Source: an uncultured Raoultella sp. | GTDB lineage: Bacteria > Pseudomonadota > Gammaproteobacteria > Enterobacterales > Enterobacteriaceae | DNA length: 64,000 bases | NCBI GenBank assembly: GCA_900759445.1 | Contig: CAAEVH010000028.1 | Coordinates: 1-64,000 of the forward strand | Direction: 5' to 3' | Part shown: positions 46,742 through 56,839 of the stretch, piece after piece | How positions within the stretch are numbered: the first letter of the stretch is position 1 | Layout of the letters: each line of letters begins with the position of its first letter | Notes under the pieces: model-generated | What the model was told of the DNA's origin: nothing | The model's input: only the letters and a program-made list of their open reading frames with translations | Databases searched by the model: none | Position numbers and translations under genes: made by a program

Positions 46742-47398
46742 TTAGCGTAAAGGAATGATATCACCTTGCCAACCCCGTGGCGTGCGTTGACCGGTTAAGA
46801 GTAAGGAACCGCTGTCTGCGCGAACAATCAATCGACCTTGCTCATCCCATAACGCGCTGCTGCCACGCGCATTGGCCATTAATACCGCGATGGCAAATTT
46901 ATGCGAGAAACTCTGTAGACGAGATGTGGAGGAGAGCAATTCGGGCTCACTGACAGACTGACTGCTGGTGAATAGCGAGTACGCCGGGTCGATATCGATA
47001 CCTTCCGGCTGGCTATCCACAACGCTGATGGCATTTTGCTGTCTGGCGATACAGGCTCCGTGGCTCTGATGAAACGTTAAGGGGGAGGTCATCCAGGGAG
47101 AGAAAAGCGCGATACCTTTTACGAACCGATTGTTATGTTCTACCGATAGCCCCGCAATAATCGTCATGCGATAAGTCACGGCTGCATGAGCGAGAGGTTC
47201 TAACAACGCTTCATCGGGTGGGGCAGGGAGCGCGTCATTCTCATCAACACAACCCAACAGGGAAAGGGAGGGGAAAACCAGCAATTCACATTGGCATTGA
47301 GCGGCTGCCTGAATGAATTGCAGGTGATGCGCGACATGTTCGGTAACTGAGGTTTGAAGAGGTTCGTACTGTGCTGCTGCGATTTTCCAGTGTGACAT
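46742..47398 (-). CDS. yobB: Nitrilase-superfamily-like protein YobB
   Basis: A 218-residue protein of the carbon-nitrogen hydrolase fold (MSHWKIAAAQYEPLQTSVTE). Its key residues look changed: the catalytic Glu normally in FPE is Ser here (LLVFPSLSLLG), and no clear Lys and Cys of the nitrilase triad can be placed. It may therefore be a non-catalytic member. It lies 23 bases downstream of the exoX gene start region on the same strand, and function is unknown in E. coli too. Confidence 0.88.
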   Translation of the reverse strand: MSHWKIAAAQYEPLQTSVTEHVAHHLQFIQAAAQCQCELLVFPSLSLLGCVDENDALPAPPDEALLEPLAHAAVTYRMTIIAGLSVEHNNRFVKGIALFSPWMTSPLTFHQSHGACIARQQNAISVVDSQPEGIDIDPAYSLFTSSQSVSEPELLSSTSRLQSFSHKFAIAVLMANARGSSALWDEQGRLIVRADSGSLLLTGQRTPRGWQGDIIPLR

Positions 47399-47504
47399 AA
47401 TGATTTCCTTTTCATAGTGTCTACAACCATCTTTAAAGTATAGATTAAGAATATACTTATACTGTAGCAGGCATCATGTAAGGAATCGTAACGTAATATA
47501 AGTT

Positions 47505-47735
47505 TTATTTAACTTTAGGCTCGTAGGGTAAACGTGAAAGGGAAACGGATGCCAGACGGTGCGCGATCAGTCTTTCCCGAAACCAGTCGCGTAAATGTTC
47601 GGGCTGTTCACGCTCAACGACTTCGGCAACAACCGGCATGTTGTATCGCTCCTTAAATGCGACACCCGCCGCGGCCAGGTCAACATTGACCTTATCCATT
47701 TCAGCTTGCTCAAGTTTGGCCAGATTGATGTTCAT
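47505..47735 (-). CDS. holE: DNA polymerase III theta subunit HolE
   Basis: A 76-residue protein, the same length as E. coli theta, which binds the epsilon proofreading subunit in the polymerase III core and stabilises it. Conserved run [20 protein letters not shown] and the C-terminal [18 protein letters not shown]. It is followed at some distance by yobB and is preceded by the divergent yobA. Confidence 0.95.
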   Translation of the reverse strand: MNINLAKLEQAEMDKVNVDLAAAGVAFKERYNMPVVAEVVEREQPEHLRDWFRERLIAHRLASVSLSRLPYEPKVK

Positions 47736-47878
47736 GGGCTTCTCCTTTTCTCTGTCTTTCGGCGCGCAAAGTTACTAAGAGTGTGCATTAATGGCAAGAC
47801 CGAAATGATGATTCTCGACTCGATCATTGTAGAAGGTTATTCTCTATAGATTAGACATAACAAAAAGGAATAGTTGAA

Positions 47879-48253
47879 ATGGCTTCATCTGCATCTAAGC
47901 TTCGCAACGCTCTCATCGTACTCGCCAGCCTTCTGGCAACTCCCGCCGCCCTGGCTCATGCTCACCTGACAAAACAAAGCCCGGCGGCTAATGCCGATGT
48001 TGCGGTATCTCCTCAGGCGTTGACGCTAAATTTCTCAGAAGGTGTTGAGCCGGGATTCAGCGGCGCAACGCTAACAGGCCCAAACAAAGAACAGATCAAA
48101 ACGGGCAAGGCATCACGCAGTGAACAGGACAAAACACAACTGATTATTCCACTTGCTCAAACGCTTAAGGCCGGAAAATATACTGTCGACTGGCACGTCG
48201 TCTCCGTGGATGGTCATAAGACAAAGGGGCAATATACCTTTAGCGTGAAATAA
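47879..48253 (+). CDS. yobA: CopC-like periplasmic copper-binding protein YobA
   Basis: A 124-residue CopC-domain protein with a signal peptide (about 1-26, cut before HAHLTKQSP). The mature N-terminal His (AHAHL) and the later His residues in WHVVSVDGHKTKG form the expected Cu(II) site. It lies 3 bases upstream of yebZ and forms a copper-related operon yobA-yebZ-yebY. Cytosolic copper effects are inferred from CopC/CopD relatives. Confidence 0.92.
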   Translation: MASSASKLRNALIVLASLLATPAALAHAHLTKQSPAANADVAVSPQALTLNFSEGVEPGFSGATLTGPNKEQIKTGKASRSEQDKTQLIIPLAQTLKAGKYTVDWHVVSVDGHKTKGQYTFSVK

Positions 48254-48256
48254 CCG

Positions 48257-49129
48257 ATGCTGGAATTTACCTGGGTTGCACTACGGTTTATCCATTTTAC
48301 CACGTTGATGCTGGTGTTTGGCTGTGCGCTCTACGGCGCATGGCTGGCTCCCGTTTCGGTTCGTCGTTTAATGATGCGTCGTTTTTTGCGTCTACAACGA
48401 CATGCCGCAGCGTGGAGCTTTATTAGCGCGACGCTGATGCTGGCGATCCAGGGTGGTTTAATGGGCTCAGGCTGGCGGGATGTTATCTCTGGTGACATAT
48501 GGGGCGCCGTGTTGCAAACGCAGTTTGGCGGCGTGTGGTTATGGCAGATTATCCTCGCACTGGTCACGCTGGTGGTGGTAATTATAGTACCGCGCAGCAT
48601 GCCGCGACTGCTGTTAATGCTGACGATTGCGCAGTTTATTTTGCTGGCTGGCGTCGGACACGCGACGCTGCATAGCGGTATCGCAGGGGCAATCCAGCAG
48701 GTTAACCACGCCTTGCATTTGGTATGCGCTGCCGCCTGGTTCGGCGGTTTGCTGCCCGTACTTTACTGTATGCAAATGGCGCAAGGCCGCTGGCGGGAAC
48801 AGGCCATCAATACTATGATGCGTTTCTCCCGCTACGGGCATCTTTTCGTTATCGGAGTTTTACTTACCGGTATCATGAATGCGCTGTTTATTGTCGGTTT
48901 TTCTGTTCCCTGGCACATGGCTTACGGGCAACTGCTTTTGTTAAAAGGTGCTCTGGTGATGCTAATGGTAGCGATTGCGCTGGTGAATCGGTATGTTCTG
49001 GTACCACGCATGCGGCAGGATAACCGCAGTATGGCACTCTATTTTGTTTGGATGACTAAGCTGGAATGGGGAATTGGGGCCGTTGTGCTGGCGATTGTCA
49101 GCCTGTTTGCAACCCTCGAACCTTTCTGA
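48257..49129 (+). CDS. yebZ: CopD-like inner membrane protein YebZ
   Basis: A 290-residue CopD-family integral membrane protein with about eight hydrophobic segments. His and Met residues in several segments ([32 protein letters not shown]) are like the metal-binding positions of CopD. It probably takes copper from YobA across the inner membrane; this is by family analogy. It is coupled to yobA by a 3-base gap and to yebY by 20 bases. Confidence 0.92.
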   Translation: MLEFTWVALRFIHFTTLMLVFGCALYGAWLAPVSVRRLMMRRFLRLQRHAAAWSFISATLMLAIQGGLMGSGWRDVISGDIWGAVLQTQFGGVWLWQIILALVTLVVVIIVPRSMPRLLLMLTIAQFILLAGVGHATLHSGIAGAIQQVNHALHLVCAAAWFGGLLPVLYCMQMAQGRWREQAINTMMRFSRYGHLFVIGVLLTGIMNALFIVGFSVPWHMAYGQLLLLKGALVMLMVAIALVNRYVLVPRMRQDNRSMALYFVWMTKLEWGIGAVVLAIVSLFATLEPF

Positions 49130-49149
49130 TTGATGGATTGGCAAAACGC

Positions 49150-49488
49150 ATGAAAAAAATCATTATCTCGTTATTACTACTGGCAAGTTCAGGGGCCGCG
49201 CTGGCTGCGCCACAGGTCATCACCGTCAGCCGTTTTGAGGTTGGCAAAGATAAGTGGGCGTTTAATCGGGAAGAGGTGATGCTGACCTGCCGTCCAGGTA
49301 ACGCGCTGTATGTCATCAATCCCAGTACGCTGGTGCAATACCCATTGAATGATGTTGCCAGACAGCAGGTAGAGAGTGGGAAAACTACGGCGAAGCCGAT
49401 CGAGATTATCCAGATTGACGACCCGGCGAAACCGGGCGAAAAAATGAGCCTCGCCCCGTTTGTGGAGCGTGCAGAAAAGCTCTGCTAA
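49150..49488 (+). CDS. yebY: DUF2511 periplasmic protein YebY
   Basis: A 112-residue protein with a signal peptide (about 1-19, [18 protein letters not shown]) and two Cys ([11 protein letters not shown] and the C-terminal KLC), consistent with a periplasmic disulfide-bonded domain. It is the third gene of the yobA-yebZ-yebY cluster. ATG 49150 matches E. coli; the overlapping longer frame is inside yebZ. Function not established. Confidence 0.9.
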   Translation: MKKIIISLLLLASSGAALAAPQVITVSRFEVGKDKWAFNREEVMLTCRPGNALYVINPSTLVQYPLNDVARQQVESGKTTAKPIEIIQIDDPAKPGEKMSLAPFVERAEKLC

Positions 49489-49515
49489 TTGTCAGATGTA
49501 GCGTTCTGATTTCCA

Positions 49516-49557
49516 ATAAAAAACCGCAAGGCTCGCTCAGGAGAACTTGCGGTTTTT
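49516..49557. terminator. Bidirectional terminator after yebY / end of RyeA
   Basis: AAACCGCAAG and CTTGCGGTTT pair over a 15-base loop with T-rich ends on both strands. It can end yebY on the plus strand and the antisense RyeA RNA on the minus strand. Confidence 0.75.
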
Positions 49558-49643
49558 ACGTTTAGATGTGTGACAATCGTCCTTTTTTTCAGGCCACTTT
49601 AGTCGCGGACTGGAAAACCTGGCGCTGTCATCTATTCTTAAAT

Positions 49644-49747
49644 GGCAGGGTAACTTAGCCTGCATTAATGCCAACTTTTAGCGCACGGCTCTCTCCCAAG
49701 AGCCATTTCCCTGGACCGAATACAGGAATCGTATTCGGTCTCTTTTT
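49644..49747 (+). ncRNA. sdsR: Small RNA SdsR (RyeB)
   Basis: The 104-base segment matches the conserved enterobacterial SdsR: internal TGCATTAATGCCAACTTTT, the CTCTCTCCCAAGAG stem-loop and the terminal hairpin GACCGAATAC-N6-GTATTCGGTC followed by TCTTTTT. A sigma-S-type -10 (CTATTCT at 49632-49638) lies just upstream. SdsR represses ompD, mutS and tolC, among others, in relatives. Confidence 0.93.
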
Positions 49748-50069
49748 ATGTGGATTTTATTTCAATCACTTAGGACATCATGTCCGAAAGTTTCCGAAAT
49801 TTGTCCGCATATCACAATTCGGGATTTCTTCCTTATACCACACTGCTTTTAACATTTACACTTCATTTGCGCAGAAAAAGATCAGATCGTGATGCCCATT
49901 TTTTCCTGTTCTCCAGGCGTATGGTCTGCTTATGCGCCAGCATTTCAGTTGTCACTAGTGCCGAGAGGTTTAGACTCACTTGTATCAATAGCGGTATAAT
50001 TATCCATCAATTGATGCCGTTCTGGCCCCTGATACATGGACTCAGTTTCTCAATAACGAGATATAAGAA
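49748..50069. other. AT-rich gap between sdsR and the unknown gene
   Basis: No ORF is supported in these 322 bases. A TATAAT hexamer at 49995-50000 could be the -10 element of a promoter for the unknown gene starting at 50070; no convincing -35 is seen. Nothing else is recognised. Confidence 0.3.
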
Positions 50070-51350
50070 ATGGAAAAGTTAAAAGAAAGACTCGTGATGG
50101 AGATTGGTAATGCTGAAGAGCTCTCTGCAGCATTAAAACTATACACCAGTTTCTATCTATTAATCCCAGAGTATAAATTTGTCTTTTCATCGCCTAAAGG
50201 GCCATATCCGGGGTTTCAAACTAACAAGAAATTCAAGCATGGGGCGTCTATACGCTCTTTATTCAATGATGAAAATGTTTTAGTTATGGATCCTCAAACC
50301 ATAGAGGAAATGTTCAGCGATAAAGGACACTCCACATTTAAAATAGATTACTCAATATCTCTTGATAGCCAGGCATTAAGTTATCTCAGACCATATATCA
50401 ATGGTAAAGTTTCTGGTCTGGATGATGACATCGAAGAAATATTTAAATTTATTTCTCATCAGAATACGCAGGTAGACTCTGTGTTATATGAGCTGGAGAA
50501 CCTTAAAAATCTGGATGAGAAAGAGAATCACCATAAAATATTCGATAAGTTGATGGGTTACGAATTTATAAAAGATGTTGATCTTGTTAAGTCAGGAACC
50601 AGCGGAGTATTGACCTCAAAAATATCGCAAGGTGAGCTTTTTCTTAATACCGACAGACATTTTAGCTCACTGCTCACCAAAAACAAAGACTCTGAGTTCA
50701 GGCGTGCGTTAAGAGACAGGCACGATAGTATTTACGCTTATGTTCTTATGATGAGTATCATCCAAATCAAATCGCCTGCCAGATCGCTCAAAAATAAATT
50801 GATCGATCTATTAAGTTTTGCTCACACCAAAGTATGTTTTTTGGCGACAAGAGAGTTAATTCTAGCGAGTGAGTTTTTTATACGAGGGACAGAATTTAGG
50901 TTTTTTAACAAAATACATAAAAAGTCGAAAAATATGTGGTCGGCATTACATGGTATGGCCTGGGATCTGACTCATTGTCGGTATTTAGAGCAAGCACTTA
51001 CCTTCAATACAGGAAATGATGAGCGATATTTTTTCCCTGGAATATTGACTTGTGACAAAGGTTTTATTGAGGCGATGGAGCTCACGCCGCTTAAGGCCGT
51101 TGCATTTGATACCAAAGGCGGGCCGCCGTTTCTGTTTTATCATGAACATGATGTGATAAAAATTACCGGGGATATCCCTGCGGTTAATGATTTCTATCAG
51201 GAATTGTGTTGTAAACAGAAAAGAGAAGAAAGAGCTCGTGCGCGTAATGCACCCACTTATGACCTGCAATCTATAGTAGCTGAACTGGAAGCAGAACTGG
51301 AAGCTGTTGCGTTAGTACCTCGTCGACGCGCGGATAGCGTAGGACCGTGA
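50070..51350 (+). CDS. Unknown 426-residue protein inserted between sdsR and pphA
   Basis: A 426-residue protein I do not recognise. It has no signal peptide or membrane helix. The N-terminal half is mixed (LVMEIGNAEELSAALKLYTS; DSQALSYLRPYINGK). The second half is helical and contains FRRALRDRHDSIYAYVLMMS, then HGMAWDLTHCRYLEQAL, FPGILTCDKGFIEA and LTPLKAVAFDT. The WDLxHxR...LTxDKG pattern resembles PIN-like nuclease domains, but this is only a pattern resemblance. The C-terminus is Arg/Glu-rich (CCKQKREERARARN). It is AT-rich and absent from this position in E. coli K-12, so it was probably acquired. Single gene, same strand as pphA. Confidence 0.8.
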   Translation: MEKLKERLVMEIGNAEELSAALKLYTSFYLLIPEYKFVFSSPKGPYPGFQTNKKFKHGASIRSLFNDENVLVMDPQTIEEMFSDKGHSTFKIDYSISLDSQALSYLRPYINGKVSGLDDDIEEIFKFISHQNTQVDSVLYELENLKNLDEKENHHKIFDKLMGYEFIKDVDLVKSGTSGVLTSKISQGELFLNTDRHFSSLLTKNKDSEFRRALRDRHDSIYAYVLMMSIIQIKSPARSLKNKLIDLLSFAHTKVCFLATRELILASEFFIRGTEFRFFNKIHKKSKNMWSALHGMAWDLTHCRYLEQALTFNTGNDERYFFPGILTCDKGFIEAMELTPLKAVAFDTKGGPPFLFYHEHDVIKITGDIPAVNDFYQELCCKQKREERARARNAPTYDLQSIVAELEAELEAVALVPRRRADSVGP

Positions 51351-51427
51351 TGTATGATTCGGTCGCTCTGTTTTTTACTGCTATGGTTTAATTTAGAACA
51401 GGGCAATATTTGTGTACAGGAGGTCAA

Positions 51428-52069
51428 ATGGGACTGCCTGACAATGCTTATCAAAGAGTGGAAGCGACGCGCTGGCGACATGTTTGGGTGGTCGGGGATA
51501 TCCACGGTTGCTTCTCATTATTGATGGCGAAATTGCGCCTGTGTCATTTTGATCCGTGGCAGGACCTGCTGGTTTCAGTGGGGGATGTTATCGACCGCGG
51601 ACCTGACAGTTTGCGTTGCCTGAAACTACTGCGTAAACGCTGGATTATCGCGGTCAGAGGGAATCATGAACAGATGGGGCTGGACGCGCTGGCAACCGGG
51701 GAGCAATTCCTGTGGTTTATGAATGGCGGTTCGTGGTTTGCGCAGGCGGAGCAGCCAGCGGCGACAACCGCTCTTGAAACGTGTCGGCAATTACCCTGGA
51801 TTCTGGAGCTGCGTTGCCAGAACGGCATACACGTTATTGCTCACGCAGATTACCCTGATGATAATTATCAGTGGCAAAAAGAGGTCGATTTACAGCGGGT
51901 ACTGTGGGATCGCACAAGGCTGATGAATAAAGGCAACGGCATTCGCGGCGCGGATCACTTTTGGTTTGGCCATACGCCTCTGCGTCAGCGGCTGGATCAC
52001 GAGAATCTGCACTATATTGATACCGGTGCGGTGTTTGGTGGCGAGTTGACGCTGGTGCAACTGCAATAA
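51428..52069 (+). CDS. pphA: Serine/threonine protein phosphatase PphA
   Basis: A 213-residue PPP-type metallophosphatase with the three signature motifs GDIHG (23-27), GDVIDRG (52-58) and GNHE (78-81), plus later His ligands (HVIAHADYP; FGHTPL). In E. coli it is heat-shock induced and signals protein misfolding to the Cpx/RpoE systems. ATG 51428 follows CAGGAGGTC, an excellent ribosome-binding site. Confidence 0.95.
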   Translation: MGLPDNAYQRVEATRWRHVWVVGDIHGCFSLLMAKLRLCHFDPWQDLLVSVGDVIDRGPDSLRCLKLLRKRWIIAVRGNHEQMGLDALATGEQFLWFMNGGSWFAQAEQPAATTALETCRQLPWILELRCQNGIHVIAHADYPDDNYQWQKEVDLQRVLWDRTRLMNKGNGIRGADHFWFGHTPLRQRLDHENLHYIDTGAVFGGELTLVQLQ

Positions 52070-52261
52070 TCAAAAATCGCTGTATTCCTGGGCCGGACGC
52101 CAGAAGCTGTCGATGTAGTCATCCGCGGGTAAACATCCGCCGTTACGAATACGCTGATCGTCCATCGATATCAGGCACTGCTGCTCAGTTTTGTAGACAT
52201 CAACAACGATATCTTCACAACCGCCACCCAGGTAGCACACAAAAAGAACCAGCGTGAACAT
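52070..52261 (-). CDS. yebW: Conserved small protein YebW
   Basis: A 63-residue protein closely matching E. coli YebW (FTLVLFVCYLGGGCEDIVVD; DDYIDSFWRPAQEYSDF). The start at 52261 gives the E. coli length; an upstream in-frame ATG at 52285 is less likely. Four Cys (VCY, GGC, QQC, GGC) suggest disulfides after export, with the hydrophobic N-terminus as a possible signal. Function unknown. Confidence 0.85.
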   Translation of the reverse strand: MFTLVLFVCYLGGGCEDIVVDVYKTEQQCLISMDDQRIRNGGCLPADDYIDSFWRPAQEYSDF

Positions 52262-52334
52262 TCCATCCTCAAATGGTAAAGCCATACCTGTAGTGTAGAA
52301 GATGTTGATAGATGAGGGAAATTAACCAAGAAAT

Positions 52335-52360
52335 AACCCGTCTGGCGACGGGTTCTTTTT
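52335..52360. terminator. Hairpin terminator between yebW and yebV
   Basis: AACCCGTC-TGGC-GACGGGTT with a T run (CTTTTT) on the plus-strand side. On the minus strand it lies just after the yebV stop with a weaker T tract. Confidence 0.55.
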
Positions 52361-52363
52361 GAA

Positions 52364-52600
52364 TCAGGCAAGGCGCATGATCCAGGCATCTGACTTACGA
52401 TCGTAGTGCTCGCGAAATAGAACTGAATGTTCTCCGTTAAGAAGGGCCGGGACGCTGGTGTCGGCATCCCAGGCATCAAGTTGCATGCATAAATCCGGAT
52501 CGGATTTACACGGAATGGTTAACGTTCGGTCCCCTGGCGATTCGCCATGTAACTCGGCGTCGTCGATTTCAAAAGCGCCAATGCGCACACTGGTTTTCAT
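52364..52600 (-). CDS. yebV: Conserved small protein YebV
   Basis: A 78-residue protein nearly identical to E. coli YebV (KTSVRIGAFEIDDAELHGES; DRTLTIPCKSDPDLCMQLD). No signal or membrane segment. The start at 52600 or 52603 is equally possible. Function unknown; YebV is a conserved gene next to rsmF. Confidence 0.9.
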   Translation of the reverse strand: MKTSVRIGAFEIDDAELHGESPGDRTLTIPCKSDPDLCMQLDAWDADTSVPALLNGEHSVLFREHYDRKSDAWIMRLA

Positions 52601-52700
52601 CATCGTGCTCTCCGTTTATTTGCTGGTTGTGGTACGACCAGTTAGGCCGTCCATTTTTCAGCGTAGTCAACGTTAGCAAAAGCGCCAGTAAAAACGTGCG

Positions 52701-54122
52701 TTATCCTGTAAAGAGTTTGCCATCCCGGACAAGATCGCGCGGGTAGCTATTCTTTAATCGCGATCCAATACGTTTCGCCAGGCCAATCGGCTGATGCTGG
52801 AACGTAACCAGCACATCGTCGGTGGTCGGTGCGGTCTGCGGGTAGACATCCCGTCCGCGGTACCACTCTTCGGCTTCGGCAAGGGTCAGTTCAAACGCAT
52901 GGCTGTGATTTGTGCTGGCGAGAGCAATGATGGCTTCATGCTGCCAGCGGTACCCTTTATTGTGCGTTTCAGCGAGTTTGATGCCGAGTCGGGAAAAGCG
53001 GACTTTGCCGATCAGGGGTTCAATCTCAGTTGGGAATAGCCAAATCTCTTTATCACGCTGCCACAGGCGCAGAGTGTCTTCCCACTGCAATCCACAGGCG
53101 TTAGCGGCCTGAGTGACAAGCGCGGATTCACGTCCTTTAAGCGGGCTGAACGGGAAGTTACCGACTTTGTATTTTGGCGTCGGTAGTGCAGGGATCGCGG
53201 CGGTTTTGCGCAGACGTGCGACGAAAAAACCTTCACAATCGTAGATCTGCGGGAACACATGCAGGAATCCTTCCGGGGTCAGGGCGCGTTCAGCCTGCGG
53301 GAATAAATCGCCCAGTGGTAAAAACTCGACGGCGTCCGGGTAGGTCTCAATCAACCACTGCATAATGTCTTCATTTTCGTCACGGTTCAGCGTGCAGGTC
53401 GAGTAAACCAACATGCCGCCGGGACGCAAGGCATGAAAGGCGCTGTCGAGAAGTTCGCGCTGGGTTGCGGCAATTTCCAGATTACTTTCTGGCGACCAGT
53501 TTTTTAGCGCATCGGGATCTTTACGCACCACGCCTTCACCGGAACACGGCGCGTCCAGCAAAATGGCATCGAAGGCTTCTGGCAACGCTGCGCCAAATAC
53601 CCGCCCGTCAAAATGGGTTAGCGCGACATTGGCTATCCCGCATCGGCTGATATTGGCATGCAGGACTTTGACGCGACTGGCGGAAAACTCATTTGCCAGA
53701 ATCGCACCCTGATTTTTCATTTTTGCGGCAATTTGCGTGGTTTTGGAGCCGGGGGCTGCCGCGACATCCATCACGCGATCCGGGGTATTGCCATCGGCAA
53801 ACAGCGCGGCGACCGGCAGCATTGAGCTGGCTTCCTGAATATAAAACAGGCCGCTTAAATGTTCCGCGGTACTGCCGAGCGGTACTGACTTTTCATCATC
53901 GCGTTCGATCCAGAAACCTTCAGCGCACCAGGGTATCGGAGTGAGCGACCAGTTGTAAGGTGCAGTCAGAGTGAGGAAGTCGGCAACGGAGATTTTCAGC
54001 GTATTGACGCGGATGCTGCGACGAAGCGGACGCTGGCAGGCAGCGAGAAAATCATCAAATGAGAGCGTGGAAGGCATTGCTTCACGCATTTGGTTTAGAA
54101 AGGCGTCGGGAAAATAAGCCAC
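52701..54122 (-). CDS. rsmF: 16S rRNA m5C1407 methyltransferase RsmF
   Basis: A 473-residue RNA cytosine-5 methyltransferase (formerly YebU). The SAM-binding region is [19 protein letters not shown], and the two catalytic Cys are in DAPCSGEGV and [12 protein letters not shown]. The C-terminal PUA-like domain follows. GTG 54122 gives [17 protein letters not shown], equivalent to the E. coli start MAQHTVYFPDAFL but lacking four residues; the ATG at 54230 would overlap letB and is not supported by similarity. Confidence 0.92.
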   Translation of the reverse strand: MAYFPDAFLNQMREAMPSTLSFDDFLAACQRPLRRSIRVNTLKISVADFLTLTAPYNWSLTPIPWCAEGFWIERDDEKSVPLGSTAEHLSGLFYIQEASSMLPVAALFADGNTPDRVMDVAAAPGSKTTQIAAKMKNQGAILANEFSASRVKVLHANISRCGIANVALTHFDGRVFGAALPEAFDAILLDAPCSGEGVVRKDPDALKNWSPESNLEIAATQRELLDSAFHALRPGGMLVYSTCTLNRDENEDIMQWLIETYPDAVEFLPLGDLFPQAERALTPEGFLHVFPQIYDCEGFFVARLRKTAAIPALPTPKYKVGNFPFSPLKGRESALVTQAANACGLQWEDTLRLWQRDKEIWLFPTEIEPLIGKVRFSRLGIKLAETHNKGYRWQHEAIIALASTNHSHAFELTLAEAEEWYRGRDVYPQTAPTTDDVLVTFQHQPIGLAKRIGSRLKNSYPRDLVRDGKLFTG

Positions 54123-54205
54123 TTGGTACCACCGGCAAAAAAACAGGTGCGCAGTGTAGCATAAGTGCTCCGGCGCGAGTATGTACGCCGGAGCAAGGGG
54201 AGAGA

Positions 54206-56839
54206 TTAACGTGGCAGGGCGGTTCCCCATTCACGCCACTCTTTTGGTTCGCTTTCGAGCAGCAGGAAGTGTTTACCTGCCTGCGCTTTCGGGGCCAACG
54301 GCGTACCCGGTGGCGTAGCGAAGGCGATTCCGCCGCGAATGAACTGATTGAAGGTACCGGTCTTCACGACGCCGCCGGTCAAACCAAAGTCGAGATTGTA
54401 TCCGGATGCCAGCCAGAACACGGAGTTGTTCCGCACCAGATGCTGATAACGCTGGCTAATGCGCATCGCCACCATCACGCGGTCAGAAAGCGAGCCCAGC
54501 GTCAGCCCAGTGACGGTCCCCACTTCAATGCCTCTGAACAGGACTGGCGTACCGATATTCAGCGAACCTGCTTCCGGCGCTTCTACCACAATACTCAGAC
54601 CATCGAGGTAACGAGAGTCGGTAATGGTGGCTTCCTGCAGTTCAAAATCACGGCGCGGGTTACCGCGTCCTGGTTCAACGTTAATATACGGCTGTAAGAT
54701 CGTATCCAGATGCTCGACGCCTGCCGCTGAAATTTGCGGTGTGATCACGGAGAAGCGGGTACCGCTACGGGCAAAAGTCTGCACGTATTCCGGATACAGA
54801 ACCGCTTTTGCCTGAACTTCGTTACGGGCGGTGATCAGCTCAAGCGTCTGGATCTGGCCGATATCGATCCCCAGGTAGCGAATTGGCATGCCCGCCGCGA
54901 GTTTGCCGGCATCGAACGCGTGTAGGGTTATCTGGCCGCCCACCGCACGCGCGGCGGTTTCGGAAGCATACAGAATACGCTTGTCGCCTTTGCGTTGGCT
55001 GGCGCTGGCGCCGCTGAGGTTATCGAAGCTAATCGCCCCTTTGAGCGCTCGCGACAGGGGAGATGCCTGTACGGTCAATCCGCTACCGTTAAGCTGAACC
55101 TTTGCCCCGCCTTCGGCCCAGAATACGCTGTTGCTGGTCAGCAGGTTGCGATATTCCGGTTTGATATGCAGATCGATATCAAACGCATCGGCGCGTGGGC
55201 GAACGCTAATCACTTCACCGACCTCGAATTTGCGGTATAAGACCACCGAACCGGCCTGCACATCAGGCAGCGTTTCGGCGCTCAGGCTGAGCGTGGTAGT
55301 TGGCAGATCGCTCAGGCTGTTTTCAATCGCTTTTTCCAGGTTGGCATACAGCGGGTAGCTTTTTTTCATTTCACCCTTGGTACCGGGCAAAATACGAATG
55401 CCGCCGCTGAGCCATTCGCTGGCGCTGGCGCCAAGGAATTCCACGCCATCAAGCCCGACCTTGACGTCAACGCGGCTGTTGACCACAAACTTACTGTCAC
55501 CTTGCACCAGGGCGCGATGCTGTGGTTCGATGGCAACGGTAAATGAAACACCTTTGCCAGAGAGCGTGCGATCAATCACCTGACCGACCTGTACGCCGTG
55601 GAGAATCAGCGGCTGACCGGCATCAATACCGTAACTCTCCGGCGCGGTCAGCGTAAGCGTCATGACGCCCGGATCGTGTAACAACGACTTCTCAGCAGGA
55701 ATAACCGCAAACTGGTTACGCGGCTCGCCTTCGCCAGGTACCAGCTCGAAAGTTTTGCCCGTCAGTAGCGAACTGATATTGGCATCGTTTAACGATAATT
55801 TAGGGCTGTGTAATTCAATCCGCGTATTGTCGCGCAGCAGCGTTACGACGCTGGGATCGACCGTCATTTCGCCGGTCACTTTACCGCCCGGATTTAAATC
55901 CAGTTTGGTCAGTTGCCCGACTTCTAATCCTTGATACATCAGCGACGTTGAGCCGGCCTTGAGTCCATCGCCGCTGGGTAAATCAAGCTTGACGATCACT
56001 CCCCGCTGGCTGTGCGCGAGATCCTGATACAAACCAAACGTGTCATCGGCCACCGCGGGTTTAGAGTCTTCGGGCGAATCAAAAGCAATGGCGCCATTGA
56101 CCAGCGCCGCCAGACTCTCCAGCTTGATTTTCGCTCCGCTGAGGCTGACATCCGCATTCACACCGGACACGTTCCAGAAACGGCTGCCTTTTTTCACCAG
56201 GTTGGTAAAGCGACGTTCGATCAGCACGTCGATGGTTACGCCCTGATGATTTGGGTTGATGGTGTAGTCATACACCCGGCCCACCGGAATCTTGCGGAAA
56301 TAAACCAGCGAACCGCTATTGAGCGACCCGAGGTCGGGGGCGCGCAGATGCAGCATCAAATCGCCATTATCCAGACGATATTTGGGCTGCGTATCGAGGG
56401 CGACGAAATGATCTTCCGGCTCGCCGGTTCCGGGCATCATGCCGATATAGTTACCGCCAACCAACGCATCCAGACCAGAAACCCCCGCCAGCGACGCTTT
56501 CGGCGTGACTAACCAGAACTGGGTATCTTTGCGCAGAGCATCTTTCATGGTCGATTTGATGCTGACGCGCACTTCAATTTTGCGTAGATCTTCGCTGAGG
56601 TTGATATCCTGCACTGTGCCCACTTCAACGCCCTGATAACGAACGGGAGTACGGCCCGGCACAATGCCGTCAGCAGACATAAAGTCAATGGTTACGGTAT
56701 TGCCGCGATCTTCATAGCTTCCCCAGATAAGCCATCCTGCAATCATCAGCGCGATGAACGGCAGCAGCCAGAACGGAGAGATACGGCGTTTAGTTTTAAT
56801 CTGCGCTTCAGTCTGCGAAGCGGGCGTTTCCTGACTCAT
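54206..56839 (-). CDS. letB: Lipid transport MCE protein LetB (YebT)
   Basis: An 877-residue protein with one N-terminal transmembrane helix (about 22-42) and seven repeated MCE domains, recognisable by repeats such as [91 protein letters not shown] and [15 protein letters not shown]. These form a tunnel for phospholipid transport between the membranes. The start at 56839 matches E. coli; it overlaps the letA end by 32 bases. Confidence 0.96.
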   Translation of the reverse strand: MSQETPASQTEAQIKTKRRISPFWLLPFIALMIAGWLIWGSYEDRGNTVTIDFMSADGIVPGRTPVRYQGVEVGTVQDINLSEDLRKIEVRVSIKSTMKDALRKDTQFWLVTPKASLAGVSGLDALVGGNYIGMMPGTGEPEDHFVALDTQPKYRLDNGDLMLHLRAPDLGSLNSGSLVYFRKIPVGRVYDYTINPNHQGVTIDVLIERRFTNLVKKGSRFWNVSGVNADVSLSGAKIKLESLAALVNGAIAFDSPEDSKPAVADDTFGLYQDLAHSQRGVIVKLDLPSGDGLKAGSTSLMYQGLEVGQLTKLDLNPGGKVTGEMTVDPSVVTLLRDNTRIELHSPKLSLNDANISSLLTGKTFELVPGEGEPRNQFAVIPAEKSLLHDPGVMTLTLTAPESYGIDAGQPLILHGVQVGQVIDRTLSGKGVSFTVAIEPQHRALVQGDSKFVVNSRVDVKVGLDGVEFLGASASEWLSGGIRILPGTKGEMKKSYPLYANLEKAIENSLSDLPTTTLSLSAETLPDVQAGSVVLYRKFEVGEVISVRPRADAFDIDLHIKPEYRNLLTSNSVFWAEGGAKVQLNGSGLTVQASPLSRALKGAISFDNLSGASASQRKGDKRILYASETAARAVGGQITLHAFDAGKLAAGMPIRYLGIDIGQIQTLELITARNEVQAKAVLYPEYVQTFARSGTRFSVITPQISAAGVEHLDTILQPYINVEPGRGNPRRDFELQEATITDSRYLDGLSIVVEAPEAGSLNIGTPVLFRGIEVGTVTGLTLGSLSDRVMVAMRISQRYQHLVRNNSVFWLASGYNLDFGLTGGVVKTGTFNQFIRGGIAFATPPGTPLAPKAQAGKHFLLLESEPKEWREWGTALPR

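Larger units (their letters stand above)
49516..49770 (-). ncRNA. ryeA: Antisense small RNA RyeA (SraC), approximate
   Basis: E. coli RyeA is a roughly 250-270-base RNA transcribed opposite SdsR. Here the minus strand reads through the full SdsR complement and meets the terminator at 49516-49557, as expected. The 5' end is estimated from E. coli size, not seen directly. Confidence 0.5.
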
